Notes under the pieces: model-generated
Told to the model about the DNA's origin: nothing
What the model saw: only the letters and a program-made list of their open reading frames with translations
The model's database searches: none
Translations under genes and position numbers: made by a program
Origin: Sporisorium sorghi
Taxonomy: Eukaryota; Basidiomycota; Ustilaginomycetes; Ustilaginales; Ustilaginaceae
Assembly (NCBI GenBank): GCA_023212695.1
Contig: JALCCG010000017.1
Location: 81,487-145,486, forward strand
Direction: 5' to 3'
DNA: 64,000 nt
Part shown: piece by piece, positions 7,266-16,747 of the stretch
How the letters are laid out: each line of letters starts with the position of its first letter
Numbering within the stretch: the stretch's first letter is position 1

Positions 7266-10091
7266 ATGGCGGACAAGCCCAACAAGCTCGCCTTCCTTAC
7301 AATGCAGGCGCCCGCCGGCTACGTTGCCGGTCTCGGAAGAGGCGCTTCTGGATTCACCACTCGAGCCGACATTGGTCCTGCGCGTCTCACTGCCGTCGCT
7401 TCTTCCAGCAAAACCAACACAGGAGGCGATGCGGACGATGCAGATGCCGGCGGTGGCGGTGATGACGACGATGTCGACGATGAGGGGCGAGGGGAGGAGG
7501 AAGAAGGTCGATTTCAAGATCCAGAAAACGAAACGGGGCTGTTCGCAGGAGCCGTCTACGAGAAGGACGACGAAGAGGCGGATCGGATCTGGGAAGCTGT
7601 CGATGCGCGCATGGATCAGCGCAGGAAGAAGTTCAGAGAGGCTAGAGAGAAAGAGGAGCGCGAGAGGATGAGAGCGGAAAAGCCCCAGATCCAGGCGCAG
7701 TTCGCCGACCTCAAGCGTGGGCTGAGTGCCGTCACCGAGGACGAGTGGGCCTCGCTTACCGAGTCGGGCAGTGTGACGGGCAAGCGGCGCAAGGCGGCTG
7801 CGAAGAGGGAGGCGCGCAATACACGATCGTATGCCATTTCGGATACGATCCTCGTCGGTGCTCGTGACAGGAACGCTGTCGAGGCTGCACTTACCTCGGA
7901 TCAGATGGCTGATGCCGACCAAGATGCCTCTGGAGGAAACGGAGGCACCATCACTTCTCTCACCGAAATCGGCCAGGCGCGCAACAAGGTCTTCAGCCAC
8001 CAGCTCGACCAAGCCTCCTCCTCCACCTCAGGCACAGCCACCTCCATCGACCCCAAAGGCTACCTCGCCGAACTCTCCTCCACCGTCATCAAAACCGACG
8101 CCGAGATCGGCGACATTAAAAAAGCACGCAGCCTACTCGACTCGGTCATCAAGACCAACCCCTCCCACGCACCTGGCTGGATCGCCGCCGCGCGCGTCGA
8201 AGAGGTCGCCGGCAAGATGTCCAACGCACGCAAGATCATCCAGCAGGGGTGCGACCACTGCCCCAAGTCCGAAGACATCTGGCTCGAAGCCGCGCGGCTC
8301 AACACGCACGAGAACGCCAAGGTCATCCTCGCGCGTTCGATTCGACACGTCTCGCAGTCGGTCAACATCTGGCTCAAGGCGGTCGAACTCGAAAACGACG
8401 CCGAGAGCAAACAGCGCGTCCTGCGCAAATCGCTCGAATACATCCCCAACAGCGTAAAGCTGTGGAAGGAGCTGGTCAACCTCGAAGAGAACCCACACGA
8501 CGCTCGCATCCTCCTCAGCGGTGCAGTAGCAGCAGTGCCGCTGAGCATTGAACTATGGCTAGCGCTCGCTCGCCTCTCCAACCCCGAAGAAGCCAAAAAA
8601 GTGCTCAACGAAGCGCGCAAGACGATCCCGACGTCACACGAGATCTGGATCGCCGCCGCGCGCTTACTCGAAGAAACCGAGTCAGACGACGTCAAGGTCG
8701 ACAGAACCATCGCTGCAGCCGTGAAAGCTTTGCGCAAAGCGGGCGCCGAACTGTCGCGCGACCAGTGGCTGGCCGAAGCCGAGCGCGTCGAGCAGCAAAA
8801 CTCACCACTCGTGTGCTCCGCCATAGTCAAGGCGACGATCGAGCTGGACCTGGAGCCGGAAGACCGGCGCGCGGTGTGGGTCGAAGACGCGCAGTCCGCC
8901 CTCGAGCGCGGCTGTGTCGAGGTTGCGCGCAGTATCCTCGCACACACTCTGCGCACGTTCCCGGACAGACCTGCGATCTGGACCCAGGCAGTAGCGCTGG
9001 AGCAGCAGCACGGCAGCACCGAGGCGGTGTGCGCCCTCCTCGAACGCGCTGTTGGGCACTGTCCGAAGGCCGAGCAGCTCTGGCTGACGTACGCGGCCAC
9101 CCGGGCGGATGCGGGCGATACGCCCGGTGCGCGCAGCGTGCTCATCCGCGCGTTTGACGCGAATATCGGCAGCGAGAGCATCTCGCTCGCTGCTGCCAAG
9201 CTGGAGTCCGAGACGGGTGGGGTGGGTGCGGCGGGTAAGCTGCTGGAGCGGGCGCGGGTCGAGGTGGGCACGGCGAGGGTGTGGATGAAGAGCGCGCTGT
9301 TCGAGCGCGATTACGGGACGGTGGAGCGGGCGGTTGCGTTGGTCGATGAGGCGCTGGAGCGTTTTAGCGGGTACGAGAAGCTGCACATGCTGGGTGCGGA
9401 GCTTGTGCGTCTGCGTCCCGGGGACGAAGGAACCAAAAGGGCCCGGGAGTACCTCTCCCGCGGCACGCGGGCCTGCCCGACCTGCTCGACGCTCTGGATC
9501 CTCGCCAGCCGCCTCGAAGCCTCGCAGAACCTCACCATCCGCTCCCGTGCCCTCCTCGAGCGCGCACGCCTGCTCAACCCCCTCTCACCCACCATCTGGC
9601 ACGAATCCATCCAAACCGAGCTCAACGCCACCCCACCCAACCCGACCCAGGCCAAAACCCTGCTCGCACGCGCCCTCCAGTCCCTCCCCACCTCTGGCCT
9701 CCTCTGGGCCCTCGCCATCGCCCTCGAACCCCGCCCCGGCCGCAAAACAAAGATGGCAGACGCACTCAAAAAGACCGCCGACGACAGCTACGTCCTCGCC
9801 GCCGTCGCGCAGCAGTTTTGGCTCGAGGGGAAACATGCGCAAGCTAGAAAGTGGTTCGCCAGGGCGACAGAGGCGGATCCGAGCGTGGGCGATCACTGGG
9901 CTATGTGGTTCAGGTTCGAGCGGATGCATGGCAGCGAGCAGGAGAGGAGGGTGGTCGAGGACAAGGTGGAGAGGGCCAAGCCGAAGTACGGGCTGGTCTG
10001 GCCGGGTGTAAGGAAGGATCCGAAGAACAGGGCGTTGTCGACCATCGAGGTGCTCAGGTTGACTGCGGATAGACTGGTGCCCATGAAGTGA
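7266..10091 (+). CDS. PRP6: Pre-mRNA splicing factor Prp6 (U4/U6.U5 tri-snRNP)
   Basis: Predicted 941-residue protein orthologous to yeast Prp6 and human PRPF6, a scaffold linking U5 to U4/U6 in the tri-snRNP. The N-terminal PRP1_N domain is visible (KLAFLTMQAPAGYVAGLGR, GASGFTTRADIGPAR, then NETGLFAGAVYEKDDEEAD and FADLKRGL). It is followed from about residue 270 to the end by many HAT/TPR-like repeats with repeating W-x2-A and LxxAxxxxP signatures (APGWIAAARVEEVAGK, SEDIWLEAARL, SVNIWLKAVELE, HEIWIAAARLLEE, and WLEGKHAQARKWFARA near the end). An acidic stretch (DDADDADAGGG) lies near residue 60. I chose the ATG at 7266 because the PRP1_N motif starts right after it. Single long exon, length typical for the family. 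Confidence 0.95.
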   Translation: MADKPNKLAFLTMQAPAGYVAGLGRGASGFTTRADIGPARLTAVASSSKTNTGGDADDADAGGGGDDDDVDDEGRGEEEEGRFQDPENETGLFAGAVYEKDDEEADRIWEAVDARMDQRRKKFREAREKEERERMRAEKPQIQAQFADLKRGLSAVTEDEWASLTESGSVTGKRRKAAAKREARNTRSYAISDTILVGARDRNAVEAALTSDQMADADQDASGGNGGTITSLTEIGQARNKVFSHQLDQASSSTSGTATSIDPKGYLAELSSTVIKTDAEIGDIKKARSLLDSVIKTNPSHAPGWIAAARVEEVAGKMSNARKIIQQGCDHCPKSEDIWLEAARLNTHENAKVILARSIRHVSQSVNIWLKAVELENDAESKQRVLRKSLEYIPNSVKLWKELVNLEENPHDARILLSGAVAAVPLSIELWLALARLSNPEEAKKVLNEARKTIPTSHEIWIAAARLLEETESDDVKVDRTIAAAVKALRKAGAELSRDQWLAEAERVEQQNSPLVCSAIVKATIELDLEPEDRRAVWVEDAQSALERGCVEVARSILAHTLRTFPDRPAIWTQAVALEQQHGSTEAVCALLERAVGHCPKAEQLWLTYAATRADAGDTPGARSVLIRAFDANIGSESISLAAAKLESETGGVGAAGKLLERARVEVGTARVWMKSALFERDYGTVERAVALVDEALERFSGYEKLHMLGAELVRLRPGDEGTKRAREYLSRGTRACPTCSTLWILASRLEASQNLTIRSRALLERARLLNPLSPTIWHESIQTELNATPPNPTQAKTLLARALQSLPTSGLLWALAIALEPRPGRKTKMADALKKTADDSYVLAAVAQQFWLEGKHAQARKWFARATEADPSVGDHWAMWFRFERMHGSEQERRVVEDKVERAKPKYGLVWPGVRKDPKNRALSTIEVLRLTADRLVPMK

Positions 10092-10360
10092 GGCGCATAG
10101 CCTTGAACACAATCTAACCCCTTCAGACATCGTTCGCGTGATTCACATGGCAGTCTGGAAACCAAACGAATTGAGAGATGCAAGAAGGACAAATTGCGAA
10201 CAATGAATACAAAACAAGAGAGTGAAAAGAGAACAAGATCAGTGAACAAGGCAGAACAAGGGTTGACGACGGGAGACAGGACCACCGATGAAGGACGTGC
10301 CGCCACGTCGACAAAGGATTGAGCCACTGGCTAGGTCACCAACGTTCCATGGGCTTCACC

Positions 10361-13135
10361 TCACAACGCAAAATCCTCCTCGTCCGTATCATCCGCACCC
10401 AGCGAAGTATCCGCCTCCAGCGAGCGCGGCCCGGCACCCAGCCCGTTCGACGCCTTCTTGGGCTTCTTGCTCGACCTCGGCTTCATGGTCGGCAGCAACT
10501 CCTCTCGGCCCCTCAGGAAACGAGGATGCGCAAAGCTCGAGTGCGCACCATACAGCTGCACAGCCGTGTTGAGCGTCGACGAAGAACCCCCACCGCCCAT
10601 CTCGGCTCGCTTGGCCGCAGCCACCCTCATCTCGGCTGCATCCAGCAAGCGCGAAGACGGGATGCGCTGGAACCCGTACAAGTTCAGCTGACGAATGAAG
10701 CTGGCGTTGTTGCCGTGCTTGAACAGTCGCGGAAGCACGTCGGCAGCAAACTCGTTGGCCACATCCGGCTCGCTCGACAGAATGATCGACGTACCCGCCT
10801 CGTCCCATCGGATGTACTTGCTGTACTGGTCCGGGTTGATCATGAGATGCCACAGCTTCGAAATAAAGGCCGAACAGCTAGCAGCGCCTCCCAGCCTGTC
10901 GCGGATCGCCGCAACCTGCGCCGTCTCGTCCGTGTTTCCGGAGGCGCTCGTATTGCTCGTAGCGCGTGCCGCGCCTGCTTTGCCCGTCGATGCCTTGCGC
11001 ATCGAAGTGATGGAAGCGCCCGAGGCGTCTCCAACCTCGGTCGCTTCGCTCGCCATGCTGTCGGATCGTTCGTGGCCCTCGAAGTGCGACGCCAGCGTAG
11101 ACGCAAATCCGCTCGACTCCTTGCGCGCACCGTAGCTCTGCGAGTAGCGCGGAGATTGGCTGTAGGCGCCGGCCTGAGCAGGGCCGTAGTATCCTCCCGT
11201 CCCATTGAGTCCACGAGCGCCCGCAGCATACGGCGAGCCAGAACTGGCTCCGTACGGCGATTGGCTGAGACGGTCCGCACCGCCATCCTCCGGGCTACGG
11301 GCAAAAACAGCCGCATTGCCGAAGCGTGGCGACGTAGAGAGGATGCCTGCGGAATAGGTGGGAGCAGCCAGACCATTGCTGAGGCTGCTTCCTCTCCTGT
11401 GCGCCGGTCGGTTGAGCGGAGCATTAGAACCAGGCGAATAGGCGAGACCCATGGATGCGCTCAAGGGACCCGTCGTAGCCGATGGACTGGTTGCGTAAGG
11501 GTGGTGTCGCAGCGGTGCAAGGCCACCAGCTGTGGTGTGGCGATCCGAGCTGTACTGGCGGCTGAGGCTTGCAGCAAGGTTGGCGTTGGACGCGACGGGC
11601 GATCGGCTAGCATCGAGAGGACGTCCCTTGGTGAGCATGGATGGGTTGCCAGGGCTCATCTGGAAGGTGAGACCCAAGCTGGCGTTGGACGGATTGGCTC
11701 CATAGCTCGAAGGCGTGCTGCCGAGCGCCGGGTCTCCCCGCTGTGCCAAGCTCTGACGCATGCGAGCCTGGTACGATGCGCTGTAGGCACCGTAGGCGTA
11801 ATCGGCCTCGTCCTCGGTGGCATCATCGTCGTCCATGCGCATCTCCTCGTCCGTCTCGTCGTCGTCAACTAGAGCTGCCGAACGACTTGCCGTCTCCTCG
11901 GTGCCGTGCCTCGACCTCGACCTCGACCTCGACTCCTTGCGATGGCCCGTCGACGTGAGGCTGGACGACGTGGGTGTGCGCGCATAAGGATGGTCGCGGC
12001 CAATGCTGGAGGAGTAAGTGTAGTTGCTGGAACCGGGCGAGGCAAAGGAAGGACGCGCGTGCTTGTTGTACGAGAAGCGGCGCTGCTTCATCGCTGCAGC
12101 GGCCACATCTGCCGAAGACGACAGCGCACCGGTGCTGTGGTGGTGCTGCGAGCGCGAGGGTCTGCGTGCGCTGGCCGAGCTTGGAGAGCCTCTTGCTTCG
12201 TTGCCGCCGAGCGACAGCTTGTTGAGGGAGGCAGTGGCCCAGCTGGGGCTCATGATGGCATTCGGGTTGGCGGCTGCCTGGGAAGGAGGCATGGCCTCGT
12301 GAAGCTCAGGCGAGGGCACGCCGTCATCTGGCAGCTCCTTGGGGCCAAAGCAGGGACTCGAAAACGAAAATACCTCGTCGCCGTCGAGTTCGATGCCTGG
12401 CTCTGCTGTCGCTCGATCGGTAGCCGCAGTGGAGCCGCGTGCGTATCTCGATACGGGCTTGCCAAAGCTGTCGTCCTCCTCGTCTTCGTCGTCGTCGAGT
12501 GCGGGGCCGCGCATGCGCATGGCCGAGGTCTTGAACGAGGTGCTGAGCGAGGGCTTGTTGAAGCTGGTGTAGCTGTATTTTCTGCCTGCCGAGATCGAGT
12601 AGAGGTGCGGGTCGGTGCTCCTGCTGGGCGACCAGTTGCTGGATGTGATCGAGGTGGGCCCGCTCGAGACGCTGGAGCCTTGCAGGGTCGAGTAGCGTGG
12701 CGAAAGCATGCTCGAGTTGAGCGGCGGCAATCGGACGGTTGCGCTGTGGGGAGACTGAGACGCTTTGTGTGGTGCGACCGAGGGCGCATCGGGCGGCGTG
12801 GGAATGTCGTTGGGGGAATGCGAGGCGTGCGAGTTGAGAGCCTCTGGTTCGAGCTTGCCGAAAGTGCCGGGAATGGGCAAAGGCAACTGTGATGCTTCGG
12901 CCATATCCGAGTCGCCGTCGTCTGGGAGACCAGACTTGGGGAGTGTGGCGTGTCTGGCTTGAAGCGCCGCATTCAAGCTCGAGTTGGAGGCGCGCATCTT
13001 GGGCGAGAGGACGACCGCATTGACGTCGTTGGTGGCGGGTGCGGATGCGGTTGGAACCGAGAAGCCGGTTTGACGGAAAGTCGGAGAGGACTGTGTGTTG
13101 GCGCGAGGTGCGCGAGGCTCTGTGTCGACCGACAT
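10361..13135 (-). CDS. HSF-type transcription factor with C-terminal DNA-binding domain
   Basis: Predicted 924-residue nuclear regulator. Residues about 752-875 form a heat-shock-factor winged-helix domain: SAFISKLWHLM, YIRWDEAGTSIIL, FAADVLPRLFKHGNNAS, then the recognition helix NNASFIRQLNLYGFQRI, and the closing FAHPRFLRGREELLPTMK. The tail has a basic KPRSSKKPKKAS segment and an acidic end (DDTDEEDFAL). The preceding 750 residues are disordered, rich in Ser, Pro and Ala, with an SRSRSRSRH repeat near residue 410 and acidic patches. In Hsf1 the domain is N-terminal and followed by a trimerisation coiled coil. I see no such coiled coil here, so this is better called an HSF-domain protein (Sfl1/Skn7/Mga1-like class unresolved) than Hsf1. 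Start ATG at 13133-13135. It faces a 3.6-kb gene-free region, which may hold a long promoter and leader. Confidence 0.85.
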   Translation of the reverse strand: MSVDTEPRAPRANTQSSPTFRQTGFSVPTASAPATNDVNAVVLSPKMRASNSSLNAALQARHATLPKSGLPDDGDSDMAEASQLPLPIPGTFGKLEPEALNSHASHSPNDIPTPPDAPSVAPHKASQSPHSATVRLPPLNSSMLSPRYSTLQGSSVSSGPTSITSSNWSPSRSTDPHLYSISAGRKYSYTSFNKPSLSTSFKTSAMRMRGPALDDDEDEEDDSFGKPVSRYARGSTAATDRATAEPGIELDGDEVFSFSSPCFGPKELPDDGVPSPELHEAMPPSQAAANPNAIMSPSWATASLNKLSLGGNEARGSPSSASARRPSRSQHHHSTGALSSSADVAAAAMKQRRFSYNKHARPSFASPGSSNYTYSSSIGRDHPYARTPTSSSLTSTGHRKESRSRSRSRHGTEETASRSAALVDDDETDEEMRMDDDDATEDEADYAYGAYSASYQARMRQSLAQRGDPALGSTPSSYGANPSNASLGLTFQMSPGNPSMLTKGRPLDASRSPVASNANLAASLSRQYSSDRHTTAGGLAPLRHHPYATSPSATTGPLSASMGLAYSPGSNAPLNRPAHRRGSSLSNGLAAPTYSAGILSTSPRFGNAAVFARSPEDGGADRLSQSPYGASSGSPYAAGARGLNGTGGYYGPAQAGAYSQSPRYSQSYGARKESSGFASTLASHFEGHERSDSMASEATEVGDASGASITSMRKASTGKAGAARATSNTSASGNTDETAQVAAIRDRLGGAASCSAFISKLWHLMINPDQYSKYIRWDEAGTSIILSSEPDVANEFAADVLPRLFKHGNNASFIRQLNLYGFQRIPSSRLLDAAEMRVAAAKRAEMGGGGSSSTLNTAVQLYGAHSSFAHPRFLRGREELLPTMKPRSSKKPKKASNGLGAGPRSLEADTSLGADDTDEEDFAL

Positions 13136-13487
13136 TGTGACGGTGGTGGATGGGCTGTCGAAGCTGGGCCTCGGTGCAGAGAGAGCGAAGTGTCGACAGG
13201 GATTGCGAGCGGCAGCGGATGTGTATGAGGCCTTGCCCGTTCTCCTAGCTTTGCGAGTGAGTTATAAGCAAGGATACGGCTGGAGGATCGGAGTCGAGTG
13301 GGCTGTCAAATGGCTCCCTGACGGCTCAAGAAGGCCGGAGACTGTGTGGGTTGAGACGCTGGTAGAGGAACCAGAGCGAGGCTGATGGATTCGGCTAGAA
13401 TCTGCTGGCAGCGATGCGCTTCGACGCGATGAAGGGTTTGGTGGGTTGTTAGACGAAGAGCTGATATGAAGGATGCCGAGGGTGTTT

Positions 13488-13512
13488 GAGAGAGAGAGAG
13501 AGAGAGAGAGAG
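13488..13512. repeat. GA microsatellite
   Basis: About 12 GA units, 350 bp upstream of the HSF-type gene start. Probably promoter or leader. Confidence 0.9.
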
Positions 13513-13596
13513 GATGATGGTGAGAAGAAGAAAGCAGCGAGAGCGGGCGGGCGGGCGGAAGGCGGCGTTGGGCCTCTTGGCTTTTTGGTGGGGGCA

Positions 13597-13622
13597 GCGG
13601 CGGCGGCGGCGGCGGCGGCGGC
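13597..13622. repeat. CGG trinucleotide repeat
   Basis: About eight CGG units upstream of the HSF-type gene; on its sense strand they read CCG. No supported coding frame covers them. Confidence 0.85.
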
Positions 13623-16251
13623 GATGCAGCAACGGGAAAGTGCAGCAGCAAGAAGGAACTGAGATTGCTCAGCTCGGATCGCAGCCTGGCAGCGAGGATC
13701 GAAGAAAGCACACAGGCACACGCAGCGCACGCAGCAAACGCAAGCAGAGTCACACTCACTCACTCGCACACACTCAGACTCGAAAGCGGAACAGCCGACG
13801 GTGCAGCTTTCGCATCGCTTCCAAAAAAAAGTGACACTCGGGCAGTTTGTCAGTGTGTCATCGAACTCAGCCCCGGTCTCGATTTCGCTTTCGCTCTTTC
13901 TCTCGCGTTCGCCTTCGCCCTCGCCCTGCGCTGCTCTTTCTTCCCCCTCAACACCGTATCCTGTGACTCTGTGACTGCAACTCTGTGTGAGAGCAACGAC
14001 GGCCAGCCTTGGAAGAATCGGAAGACGCGCGCGACTTTCCATTGCTCAGCATGGCAAATTGCGTCGCCCCAACCAACGTTGTCACTTGGCTTTGGCGTGG
14101 GGTTGCGCGTCAATTCTGCATCGCACGCCAGCTGACCGTCCCGTTGGCGCCATTGCGACTGACTCGAACTTCGGTCGTGACGGATAAGCTTCAGCAGCTT
14201 CGGTCATCGCCAAGGCTCCCTTGGCTTTGCTCGCTGTCCCGTCCGTGACGTTACCCATCTCCCGCTCTCCCCTTTACAGTCTTCGCCAAGACAGACACAA
14301 GGTGGCGAACGAGCTCGAACAGATAAGACCACGATGTGACGCGTAGACAGCGCGAGATGTTTCCGGCTCCCAACCGAGATGGAGGGGTTACGAAAAGGGG
14401 GTTGTGATCTCAAAGGAGGAAAGGCCGCGCGACAACGGAATCAGGGGCTTCTGGAAGATTGGAGCAACAGCAGCAGCAGCAACGCGTGTGTGCGTTGCGT
14501 GGGGGAAGATCGCTGAATGGATTGTGCGTCTCTGCAGTTGCTTGCAGTTCTTTGCGGTTCGTGTCGCGATTGCAGCACAAGAGCAGTGTTTTCGGTGTTT
14601 CCGGTTTGGACTCTCTTGGCTGTGTGCCTTGCGTCAGAAGCGCCCGTCCTCACGCGTTTTTGTGAATTGCAGTGGTTAACTATCATCAGTTCACGCGCAA
14701 CTGCATACAGTATCACGACAGCTCCGCCTTCATTCGCATCTTGCACCGCCCCCAGCCAGATACGCACGCGAGTGCTACTCCAGTCAATGTAGAGGGGGAG
14801 AGAGAGGTCGAGATCGCTGAGTGCAGCATCTCCCTTTCATCGAGGAGGTCACATCGTATCTGAGACATTGGCACTCCGCCGACGCAACAGAAACAGAGCA
14901 TGACTCGCCCTTGCCGCTTGCAACGTCATCCTTTGGTCTGTTCCGGCACCGCAACGTTGGCTCTTGCACTTCCAAGCTCGTTCTTTTTCTCTATTCTTCT
15001 CATTTCTGTATCTGCTGGCCAAGACGATGGTGATCAGATCGACAATGTTGCCACAATCCTCTGAGGCTCAGATGAAAGTCCAAGGGCCGAGGCGAGCAAG
15101 AACGCGTTTGCGTCAAAATCAGATCGCGAAAGGGAAAGTTGGGAACGAGGCGGTGCGCGGCGGGCCCTGAGTCGGGATTCTAGACTCACGCTTGCCGAGG
15201 ATGTGTGGATCGATCGACACGGACCCTTCCTTCTCGAAGCAAAGGAAAAACAAAGAACTAGGGTCCACCAACACCATATGAACCCAAAGCATCGGTCGCT
15301 GTCCAACCGGACGCCCAGAACAGTTCACCTTGATGCTGCAGATGACGATACTCAAGATCCTCTCCGTTGAGACACTTTGTCGCTTGAAGTTGGAGTCGAA
15401 GAGAGAGAGCGACAAGGATCTCGTGATCAATCTCTGATGGCTGGCCACGCACGCATCACTGCGTCATTTCCTGCTTGGCCTCCGATTTTTTTGATTTTTT
15501 TTTTTTTTTTTTTCAGTTTTAATTTTCTTTCGGCGACGATCAGGACGTCTGATAACTTCAGGGCGAGAGATAGGGTCATTCGGTTGTCATGCTTGTGTGG
15601 CTCGAGTTGAACATGATCGTGACGTTGCATAGCCGCACGTGAGAAGCAGCTCTTCCAACATCGGACCTCTCTCCATAGAACGATCCGTCCAGCCGGGCGA
15701 CGGCCTTGATGCTGACAAGCACGCAGCGTGACGCTAACAAGAGGAACAAGCTCGTGTGCGAATGAGCTGAGAGGGCTTGCTCAATCCATCCATTCGCAGC
15801 CGGCCAGCCCTTCCGAACCGAACATGTCAAAAAATAAAGCTGATCTTCGATTTGCGGGGTGAGCCAATCAGCCGCGCGTTCTGTTTCGCCAACAGCCGTC
15901 TCTGGAACTATTGCGTCCAATGTCAGTCCCGCACAATGCCTTGCTCCATCACATCAAAGACATTGGATCGCTTCATCTGCCGACACTATTTCTGATCCCA
16001 AGGACAAGGGATGCCTTTCGAAGATCGACGGACAGTGCAAACGTAGAGGCACCCCAGGCTCGAGATCTGTCTTGCAATGTGAACGGCGTAACATTTTTTT
16101 CGTCAAAAAAAAAAAAAAAACTCTCGCACGATTTTCGCTGGTGTTGATCTTAGAAGAAGAAAAATCGGTTAAAACTTTTTCTTGGCGAGATCACACTACA
16201 CATCGCTATTTGGCAGGCTGTTCGGCTGTTTCGCAATTTGTGATTGCGTGT

Positions 16252-16279
16252 GTCAGTCAGTCAGTCAGTCAGTCAGTCA
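16252..16279. repeat. TCAG tetranucleotide repeat
   Basis: Seven perfect TCAG units about 470 bp upstream of the LOS1 start. Confidence 0.9.
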
Positions 16280-16747
16280 TCACCTTTTTCCATCGTCACA
16301 ATCTGGTGTTGTTCTCGATCTTTGCTATCGTCACCCTCTTTCCACTTTTCCACTTTCCCACAGACCAACCACCAATCAGTCACTCCTTGTCCGCCTCTTT
16401 ACAAAGCAGCGGGACAGTCGCCGGCGAGCGCACAATCTCAACTTGGCTACGCACTGCTTGCCTTCATTTCGGCAGCTTGGCACCGTCAACGGCAAACACC
16501 AGCACCCTTTGCTACGCTTCCCACGCCTTGGCAGCCTTCCAGCTCGGCATCACACCCCGTTCTCCACCAGCAGCATCAGCATAGCCACTTGCCTCTGATG
16601 TCGGCATAGCTTCCAGACCCATCCTCGATCATCGCCTCCCAACCATTTGCCTCATCGTCTCTGACATCTGTCTGCAGATCAACAAAAGCATCCTGGCTTG
16701 CTCGTGGTAGGCGGGCATAGTTTCGGCGCAACAATCACATTCAAACG

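Larger units (their letters stand above)
13136..16747. other. 3.6-kb intergenic region between two divergent genes
   Basis: No ORF here matches a family I recognise. The part next to the HSF-type gene holds a GA microsatellite (about 13488-13512) and a CGG run (about 13597-13622). Further right are a T-rich tract (about 15489-15513), an A15 tract (about 16107-16121) and seven TCAG units (16252-16279). The final 350 bases before LOS1 are pyrimidine-rich, leader-like sequence. Regulatory sequence, long untranslated leaders or unrecognised non-coding RNA are all possible. Confidence 0.5.

Noticed and set aside
10319..11872. 517-codon plus-strand open frame, Arg-rich
   Set aside because: Antisense to the HSF-type gene; composition is that of a GC-rich reverse frame.
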